Source: Candidatus Contendobacter odensis Run_B_J11 (lineage in GTDB: Bacteria > Pseudomonadota > Gammaproteobacteria > Competibacterales > Competibacteraceae). From it: DNA of 64,000 bases. Under the pieces are notes generated by a model. The model did no database searches and had not been told where the DNA came from. It saw nothing but the letters and a program-made list of their open reading frames with translations. A program made the position numbers and the translations under genes. Within the stretch, counting starts at the first letter, position 1. Each line of letters opens with the position of its first letter. Positions 58,352 through 64,000 of this stretch are shown piece by piece. Location: contig NZ_CBTK010000035.1 of NCBI RefSeq assembly GCF_000531125.1, forward strand, positions 1-64,000. The letters are read 5' to 3'.

Positions 58352-58774
58352 ATGAAGACGCCATCGCTCGTCATCGCCTGTGTCACCCTGCTGGCAACAA
58401 CCTCGGTCCATGCCATCGACGCCAAATACCGGCGTCTGCTCGAACGATCGGGCTGCACGCAAGTGACTGAAACGCAGGGCTGCGACATCAACAAGACCAA
58501 GGCGCAAAACGCCAAGGCCGGTTTCGGTTCAACCGCCCCTGCCCATTCCAGCGCCACCAGTGGAACCAGGGTCGCCGAGAAGGCGTGCTTGGCGAAGGTC
58601 GCCAAGACCGTGGGTAAGCCGAGCAAAACGCTCAAGGTGACCGAGGTCCTGACCGGCGAGGCCGGCATCGGGGTCACCATCAAGGTGCCTGGCGCGACCG
58701 CCCCCTGGTCCTGCCTGAGCGACGCCCAGGGCCATGTGCAGAATGCCTCTTTCACCGGTAAGGACGGCGACTGA
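58352..58774 (+). CDS. Small exported hypothetical protein
   Basis: A 140-residue protein with a signal peptide (VIACVTLLATTSVHA-ID). The C-terminal 65 residues (KACLAKVAKTVGKPS then APWSCLSDAQGHVQNASFTG) form a small domain with C...W-x-C-L, seen in many exported proteobacterial proteins, usually of unknown role. 58775-58980 holds nothing I can support. Confidence 0.65.
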   Translation: MKTPSLVIACVTLLATTSVHAIDAKYRRLLERSGCTQVTETQGCDINKTKAQNAKAGFGSTAPAHSSATSGTRVAEKACLAKVAKTVGKPSKTLKVTEVLTGEAGIGVTIKVPGATAPWSCLSDAQGHVQNASFTGKDGD

Positions 58775-58980
58775 GCGCCGTCGCTCTGTCGTGGCATCCG
58801 GCCAGCCCTGAGCGCGGAGGGTGGTGTCACCCGACCACGATGACCGGCGCCGCGCGCGAGGGCTTGTACGGAAGGTGGAATGTCAGCCGAGTGCGCTGGG
58901 GCAATGAGCTGAGGTTGCCCTAGCGGGGTACGAATAGGGTCGAGACCGACAAACTGCAATGCTAAGGAGCAATCGCATCG

Positions 58981-60123
58981 ATGATGACCACCGAATCTAA
59001 CCTTCGCCGCTGTGCGGCGCGTCTCACCGGCGCCTTTTGGCTCGCGCTGATCCTGTTCGCATTGGCCGGCCTGCTGGTCGTGCGCGACCTGCCGGCCTGG
59101 ATGATCGCCGGGGTGATTGCGGCCGGCGTCGCACTCGGCGCCTTGATCTTCCTGCCGCGCTGGCTGGTCAAGCGCCGCGACCCGGCCTACGCCTCTGGCC
59201 GGTCATTCGCGGCGTTCGCGCTAGCCGGCGTACTGGCAGCGACGGGACTCGCCTCACTGCCCATCTATTACCTGGCCTTCTGGGTCCAGACCGGGCCGAC
59301 CGCCGTGCCGCTGGCCACGCTGTCCAACGGCCAGAAGACGGTAGTGTTCCAGGGTATGCAGCACGTCGCGTCGGAGGATTTCTACAAGTCAGTCGTGTTC
59401 GACCTCGAAAAGGCGCTCGCGGACGGCTACACGCTGTTCTACGAAGGGGTGGAGCCGGTGCCGGGACGACCCGAGCTGACCGAGTGGTTCAACCAGACCC
59501 TGCGCGGCACCGACCAGGACCTCAGCGCCGACTACCAGAAAATGGCCAACGGCTGCGGCTTGCAGTTCCAGCTCAACTATATGCAGTCGCTGAAGGCGGA
59601 CATGGCGATCCATCCGGCACGGCATGTCACGGCCGACGTGAATTACCTGGAGATGAAGACGGAGTACGACCGGCTCCTGCGCGAAGACCCGGCCTTTGCC
59701 GCCGCGATGTCCGCCCGGCAGGCCCAGGCAAAGAAAGCCGGCGGCGGGGATGAGTTCGCACCCCTGGTCGAGGCCATGGCCGGGACGACGCCGGGCCAGA
59801 AGAAGCTGATCGGCATCATCTGTCGCGGCGTGCTGGGCATGGCGATCTCCGGGGCGCTGGGCGCCGAGAACAACCCGACAAACCGCATCATCGTCGACTT
59901 CCGCAACCGGTCACTGGCCCGCTTTGTGGCCGAGTCGCCGGCCGACCAGATCTACATCACCTACGGCGCGGCGCACTTCCCGGGCTTCTTCGCGGAGTTG
60001 CAGAAACTCGACCCGAAATTCGCCATCCGCTCGGTCAAGGGCGTGCGCCCGATGACGCTCCCGGACGAGGTCAACCTGGCACCGGCGGCGGTGTCGGGGC
60101 CGGCGGCGAGCGCCGCACCTTGA
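58981..60123 (+). CDS. Membrane protein with TraB/TIKI-like domain
   Basis: A 380-residue protein with three N-terminal membrane segments (residues about 15-35, 38-58, 76-102), then a domain containing [30 protein letters not shown] and [16 protein letters not shown]. The paired G-x-x-H motifs and EG resemble the TraB/TIKI/GumN superfamily of metal-dependent proteases or hydrolases. The match is by motif only. It has no close genetic partner besides its exported neighbours. Confidence 0.6.
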   Translation: MMTTESNLRRCAARLTGAFWLALILFALAGLLVVRDLPAWMIAGVIAAGVALGALIFLPRWLVKRRDPAYASGRSFAAFALAGVLAATGLASLPIYYLAFWVQTGPTAVPLATLSNGQKTVVFQGMQHVASEDFYKSVVFDLEKALADGYTLFYEGVEPVPGRPELTEWFNQTLRGTDQDLSADYQKMANGCGLQFQLNYMQSLKADMAIHPARHVTADVNYLEMKTEYDRLLREDPAFAAAMSARQAQAKKAGGGDEFAPLVEAMAGTTPGQKKLIGIICRGVLGMAISGALGAENNPTNRIIVDFRNRSLARFVAESPADQIYITYGAAHFPGFFAELQKLDPKFAIRSVKGVRPMTLPDEVNLAPAAVSGPAASAAP

Positions 60124-60226
60124 GGTCCGCCGATTTCAACCTGACGGCCGGATGTTCAGGTCGCCGCTTTCTTGTCACGCGCACCGACTTCGAGGCCACC
60201 GCCGAGATCGAGCGGGTCGGAGATCC

Positions 60227-61069
60227 ATGAATCAACGCTACAGAAATCACATGCTGATCGTCGCCGCCGTCACCCTTGCAGGTTGCACATCGGTGATGCC
60301 CGGCGGCGCGCCCGCTCACCACACTCCGCACGTCGCCGCGCTCGAATCCTACGGCACGCTCTTCACCGCGACGGTCGATGTCGCGGGAGCCCCCAGGCGG
60401 TTTCTCGTCGATACGGGTGGCGGCATGACGGTGTTCACCCCGGATCTGGCGGGCAAGGCCGGCTGCGCGCTCGGTGGCCCGCTCACGGGTTTCCGCATGT
60501 CGGGCGAGCGCATCGACGCACCGCGATGTGAGGGCGCCATACTGAGCGTCGACGGTTGGGTGTCGCGGCCGCACACGGTCATGGTGCTCGACATCAACAA
60601 GTTGCTTCCGCCGGACTGGCCACGCCTCGACGGCCTGATCTCGCTTTCGACCTTTGAAGGCCACATCGTCACGATCGACCTTCCCGGTCGTCGCTTGGTG
60701 GTCGACGACCGTGTTCCACGGGATGCGCGAAGCGTGCGGGCCCGTTTCGAACGCTCGGTCACCGGCCTGTCGCTGGTCGCCTTCGTCGCGAGCCGTCACG
60801 ACGCCACCGACGTCTGGCTTGAAGTCGATACGGGCAGCGAGAGTGCTGTCATCATCAACGAAGCGCTCGCCCCGCGCATCGGCCTCGCGTCCGCCGTGAC
60901 CGCCTCCGATACACGGATCGACATCCGCCTCGACGCTGGCGCGTCGGTTCGGACGCCGGTCGAGACGAGCCGGCTGATCTTCGATGGCAACCTCGGGCTT
61001 GGCGCGATGCGCTCATGGGTTCTCACGTTCGACCTCGCGAATGAGCGCGTATGGATCCGCACGCCGTAG
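60227..61069 (+). CDS. Retropepsin-like aspartic protease lipoprotein with two DTG motifs
   Basis: A 280-residue lipoprotein (lipobox LAGC, Cys20). Two half-domains each carry an aspartic protease motif: [12 protein letters not shown] (near residue 60) and [12 protein letters not shown] (near 200). This makes it a single-chain, two-lobed relative of retroviral-type pepsins, where bacterial members usually have one DTG and dimerise. It probably faces the periplasm. The start 60227 gives the lipobox at the correct place; the longer frame does not. Confidence 0.75.
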   Translation: MNQRYRNHMLIVAAVTLAGCTSVMPGGAPAHHTPHVAALESYGTLFTATVDVAGAPRRFLVDTGGGMTVFTPDLAGKAGCALGGPLTGFRMSGERIDAPRCEGAILSVDGWVSRPHTVMVLDINKLLPPDWPRLDGLISLSTFEGHIVTIDLPGRRLVVDDRVPRDARSVRARFERSVTGLSLVAFVASRHDATDVWLEVDTGSESAVIINEALAPRIGLASAVTASDTRIDIRLDAGASVRTPVETSRLIFDGNLGLGAMRSWVLTFDLANERVWIRTP

Positions 61070-61239
61070 GCAGCCACCCACGATGATCGCGTGGGAGCAA
61101 CTTCGTCGGCTCGTCCGAGGGCAATCGCTTCGGCTGGGTGAAGAGAAAATGGGCTTTTCTCTGTTCCACGGGAGCGGACAGGGTCAAACCGGCGATCCGG
61201 TCGGACTCGGCCTGTTCGACGATCTCGTTCCAGGGTCCC

Positions 61240-61308
61240 GCCTCCAGCCGGATGTTGGTCGGCGCTGTAGCGCTGCTGTTCCTGATCGGTCTGATCAAGA
61301 AGGGTTGA
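61240..61308 (+). pseudogene. Remnant of a GlsB/YeaQ-type membrane protein C-terminus
   Basis: The frame reads MLVGAVALLFLIGLIKKG-stop, like the final helix of GlsB/YeaQ/YmgE proteins. No start or upstream helix remains in 61070-61240; the rest of that gap holds no gene. An apparently intact glsB starts at 63945. Confidence 0.5.
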
Positions 61309-61360
61309 CCCTCGCCCGGAGATCGAAACCCTATTCCCTACATCCCACTGGAGGTTGGTA

Positions 61361-61750
61361 ATGCGAAACAAACGTGGCATCGCTACGGCGCTGGCTGTGG
61401 CCCTCGGTCTGGGCGCAGCATCCGCTGTCCGGACCGCCCCGGACGAAGCCGCCCAGAAATCCTTCGACAGCGCCGACGTGGACGGCGACGGCAAGGTGTC
61501 CTGGGAGGAATACCGCAACCGCATGCTGCATGTCTTTCATCAAATGGATCACAACGGCGATGGCCGATTAACCCCGGACGAGACCCCGCCCGCGAAGGAT
61601 AAAAGCGGCCAGCCGGTCAAGGGCGGCACGGTGACTATTGAGGCGTTCAGCGCCTCTATCGAAAAACTGTTTAAGGCCGCCGACGCCGACGGCGATGGCG
61701 TGCTGGACCCCGACGAATGGGTCGGCGCTCCCCGCAAGTCCGGCAAATAA
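61361..61750 (+). CDS. Exported EF-hand calcium-binding protein
   Basis: A 129-residue protein with a signal peptide (ATALAVALGLGAASA) and three EF-hand loops: DVDGDGKVSWEE, DHNGDGRLTPDE and DADGDGVLDPDE, all with acidic residues at the coordinating positions. It would bind Ca2+ in the periplasm or outside. GGAGGT lies 6 nt before the ATG at 61361. Confidence 0.85.
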   Translation: MRNKRGIATALAVALGLGAASAVRTAPDEAAQKSFDSADVDGDGKVSWEEYRNRMLHVFHQMDHNGDGRLTPDETPPAKDKSGQPVKGGTVTIEAFSASIEKLFKAADADGDGVLDPDEWVGAPRKSGK

Positions 61751-61777
61751 ACCAAAAATCTGAAGGAGATCAGCATC

Positions 61778-62422
61778 ATGCGCAAGTCGGTTTTTTCTCC
61801 ACTGGTGGCGGTTGTCGCATTGGCCGCCGGCCTGAACGCCGCATCAGTCCGGGCGGATACCATCGTTTGCGAATCCCGCGACGGGCAGACTAATTACTGC
61901 TCCGCCAACACCCGCAGCGGGGTACGGCTGGTGACGCAGTACAGCAAGGACGGCTGCTATCAGGGCGATAGCTGGGGCTACGACCGCAACCGCATCTGGG
62001 TCAGCAACGGTTGCCGCGCCCAGTTTCAGACCGGCGATGCCTACAGCGAACACAGCGAACACAGTGATCATGACAACAAGCACGCCGCCGCCGCTGCGGT
62101 GGTGGCGCTGGGCGTTCTCGGCGCGGTGGCGCTGGCCAACCGCCATAATAATGAAAACGAGTACCGCTACAATGACGATAACGAGTACCGCTACGAGTCG
62201 CCCCCCAATCGCAGTTACGGCTATGCGCCCGAGCAGGTGGTTCGCTGCGAGTCCCGCGATAACGACGATCAATACTGCGCGGCCCGGGTTGGTCGGGGCC
62301 GGGTCGAGATCCAGCGCCAACTGTCCAAATCCGCCTGCCGCTTCAATTCCAGTTGGGGCTACGACCGGAACAGCATTTGGGTGAATCAGGGCTGCCGCGC
62401 TGATTTCGCCGTGCTGCACTGA
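61778..62422 (+). CDS. DUF3011 protein with two repeats
   Basis: A 214-residue protein with a signal peptide ending SVRA-DT. Two DUF3011 units, residues about 30-90 and 150-214, share C-x-S-x-D...YC, W-G-Y-D-R-N-x-I-W-V and GCRA-x-F. They flank a hydrophobic stretch (AAAAAVVALGVLGAVALAN) and a low-complexity NEYRYN segment. The layout (domain, hydrophobic, domain) echoes the 50194 gene. The function is unknown. Confidence 0.85.
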   Translation: MRKSVFSPLVAVVALAAGLNAASVRADTIVCESRDGQTNYCSANTRSGVRLVTQYSKDGCYQGDSWGYDRNRIWVSNGCRAQFQTGDAYSEHSEHSDHDNKHAAAAAVVALGVLGAVALANRHNNENEYRYNDDNEYRYESPPNRSYGYAPEQVVRCESRDNDDQYCAARVGRGRVEIQRQLSKSACRFNSSWGYDRNSIWVNQGCRADFAVLH

Positions 62423-62533
62423 GCGTGGGCTGAAAACCCTGCGGCGGCCTTTCCCCCATGAACACCGAATCGCTGCTACCGCTAGCGATTTGGTGGCGCC
62501 GGGCGCAGTTTGGAAAATCAAGAGACGAAAACC

Positions 62534-63542
62534 ATGCAGAACACCAAGAAAGCCCCGTATTCGGCGCTGCCTCTGACAGCGCTGGCTCTCTGTTTGACCC
62601 TGATCACTGGCTGCGCCACCTTCACCGCGCCGGGGGAGCTAAATCGGGCGGAGTACGCGCCGACGGCGCACCACTCGGCGGCGGCCACGCCCGCCACCAT
62701 TCCGGATGTCCGTGATGCCGCTACTCTCAAACCCGGCGAGTTCACCTGGCATCCCGAACGTGCGCCGAGCGGGCCGGTCGTGATCATCGTCAGCGTCCCC
62801 GAACAGCGGGCCTATGTGTACCGCAACGGTGTCCGCATTGGCGCGTCCACGGTGAGCACCGGCAAGCCGGGCCACGAGACCCCGACCAGGGTGTTCAGCA
62901 TCCTGGAAAAAGATCAAAAGCATGTGTCCAGCACCTATCAGGGCGCGGCCATGCCTTACATGGAGCGGCTGACCTGGGATGGCATTGCGCTGCACGCCGG
63001 CAAGCTGCCGGGTTATCCCGCCTCGCATGGTTGCGTGCGGCTACCGCTATCCGGGCATCGCCGCTCCAGTCAATCCCAGCGCCAGTGGGAAGGCGTTATC
63101 CCGGACGCTGCCGGCTGGACAGTTCCTCTGGGAGCCGCAAAAAGCGCCGCAAGGCCCGGTTAGCATCCTGGTCAGCGGACCCGACTGCCGGATGTATGTT
63201 TACCGCAACGGCGTTCTTATCGGCGAGGCCGAGGTACAGATCAGCGATCCCCGGCGACCGCTTGGGGCCGGCGTGTTCGTGGTGCTGGATGGCGTTACCC
63301 ATGAATCCAGTCCCTTGGCACCGGATCGGCCCAAACGGCGCTGGATGGCGGTGGGCCTGCCGTCGCACAACGGCCAACTACCAGCGCGGCACGAAATCGG
63401 CGAACGGATACACCCACCGGCGCAATTTTCCCGGCTGGTGTACGAACTGTTACAGCCCGGCGCTACCTTGATGATCACCGACCGACCGGCCCTGCCCGAA
63501 ACCCGAACCCAACCCGGTTTTCGGATCATGGCCGACTCCTGA
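62534..63542 (+). pseudogene. L,D-transpeptidase lipoprotein, frameshifted
   Basis: The first frame (62534-63163) has a lipobox (LITGC), the YkuD fold and the catalytic SHGCVRLP, then runs into unrelated residues. From about 63045 the next frame continues with LPAGQFLWEPQKAPQGPVSI to the stop at 63542, a second copy of the entry strands (compare LKPGEFTWHPERAPSGPVVI). About 15 residues that normally follow SHGCVRLP (the x-x-F-A-x-x-L...GTTVVI part) are missing, so a small deletion with frameshift is likely. It would have cross-linked peptidoglycan or anchored lipoprotein. Confidence 0.65.
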
Positions 63543-63561
63543 TGTCGTCCTACCGTGAAAA

Positions 63562-63611
63562 CCGGCATCCAGCCTCTTCAACGGGTAACTGGATTCCCGC
63601 TGACGCAGGAA
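63562..63611. repeat. Degenerate copy of the GTCATACCCGCG repeat
   Basis: ACCGGCATCCAGCC and ACTGGATTCCCGCTGACG match the two arms of the repeat, but the arms no longer pair fully. Confidence 0.5.
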
Positions 63612-63673
63612 TAGATGTGGCGGTATTCATCAGGGAGAAATCATTTCAGGGCTTTCGCTAAACCCGTAAATTT

Positions 63674-63743
63674 GTCATACCCGCGAAAGCGGGTATCCAG
63701 GCTTTTCAGCGGCTTACTGGATTCCCGCCTACGCGGGAATGAC
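63674..63743. repeat. Dispersed inverted repeat (GTCATACCCGCG type), copy 2
   Basis: Arms 63674-63700 and 63717-63743 match those of copy 1 at 9441-9511, with the same TTTTCAGCGGC spacer. The copies differ at only a few positions. Confidence 0.75.
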
Positions 63744-63805
63744 GGAAAGCGAAAGTCCTGCATTTATTCAAATAGCTGTCAGGAAAATTCTTACGGTAAA
63801 ACGAG

Positions 63806-63895
63806 GAGCCGGTGAAAAAACTGCGCTTGGGCGCGATGGGTATTTTCGGCGCGGATGTTACCGGTTGGAGCGTAATTTTCGGTTACCGCTTCTAA
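63806..63895 (+). pseudogene. 3' end of a second copy of the outer-membrane barrel gene
   Basis: It reads EPVKKLRLGAMGIFG, ADVTGWSVIFGYRF-stop, matching the last 28 codons of the gene at 48790-49770 with 86% base identity. Most differences are at third codon positions, so the copy diverged while still functional. The rest of that paralogue is missing. Confidence 0.8.
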
Positions 63896-63944
63896 AATCA
63901 GATACGCGCCCGTCTGTTTTTCATACTGAACGAGAGGTAGCAAC

Positions 63945-64000
63945 GTGGACATTACAAGTTTGGTGATTTTTCTGGCAATCGGCGCGCTGGCAGGTTGGCT
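63945..64000 (+). CDS. GlsB/YeaQ/YmgE-family membrane protein, start only
   Basis: Starts at GTG with GAGAGG upstream: MDITSLVIFLAIGALAGW, the typical first helix of GlsB/YeaQ/YmgE small stress-response membrane proteins. The gene runs off the right edge. Confidence 0.75.
   Translation, partial: MDITSLVIFLAIGALAGW

Noticed and set aside
63739-63966. 75-residue ORF covering the barrel-gene tail
   Set aside because: It begins inside the dispersed repeat and is out of frame with the recognisable barrel fragment.

Overview
The window is chromosomal DNA of a GC-rich gammaproteobacterium. The best guide is conserved gene order: gcvR-bcp diverging from dapA-bamC, then mutL, miaA-hfq-hflX-hflK-hflC-DUF2065-hisZ-purA, a tRNA-Leu, and rnr-rlmB. 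The mix of exosortase-associated genes, a fused B12-dependent mutase, a DAB bicarbonate pump and many IS/MITE scars resembles the Candidatus Competibacter/Contendobacter group, but that placement is inference; no rRNA or marker comparison was possible.

Layout. 1-711: left edge with the start of a probable IscB (RRXRR) gene, its presumed omega-RNA region, and a UPF0175/DUF3368 toxin-antitoxin pair whose toxin is cut short at the IscB element. 763-5437: exosortase-A-associated acyl-CoA ligase and decarboxylase, a glutaredoxin-like protein and a FadL-type porin. 5518-13241: an accessory block with a large Hsp70-family protein, a 175-bp inverted-repeat element, hicAB, a PIN toxin-antitoxin pair, a relic of a second Hsp70 start, and an MmeI-like restriction-modification enzyme. 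13287-33308: housekeeping core (lysine synthesis, outer-membrane assembly, mismatch repair, tRNA modification, RNA chaperone, FtsH regulation, histidine and purine synthesis, RNA decay, rRNA methylation), interrupted by a MITE and kup between mutL and miaA. 33305-42830: DUF1499 lipoprotein, an IS982 copy with a clean 7-bp target duplication, a BtuF-like protein, an Rpn/DUF2887 nuclease, icmF, a VWA protein and glycerate kinase. 43002-48377: an nhaR relic and a LysR gene divergent from dabB-dabA, whose shared control region carries two palindromes. 48790-64000: an outer-membrane barrel gene, an ORF-less HEARO/IS200-605-like element, then about 14 kb of mostly exported proteins: S33-like hydrolase, CPBP protease, tricorn-like protease, TraB/TIKI-like protein, a double-DTG retropepsin-like lipoprotein, EF-hand protein, DUF3011 protein and a broken L,D-transpeptidase. 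This stretch ends in a second, diverged 3' end of the same barrel gene, followed by glsB/yeaQ.

How the genes fit together. The core operons act in envelope and nucleic-acid maintenance. dabAB would concentrate inorganic carbon under LysR control. IcmF and the BtuF-like protein both point to cobalamin use. The right-hand cluster looks like an envelope-directed hydrolase array assembled by repeated duplication; it and the omega-RNA-like elements are the least ordinary parts of the window. A non-AUG (ATC) start, conserved between the Hsp70 gene and its relic with the same 8-nt spacing to the ribosome binding site, is the most unusual gene-level signal.
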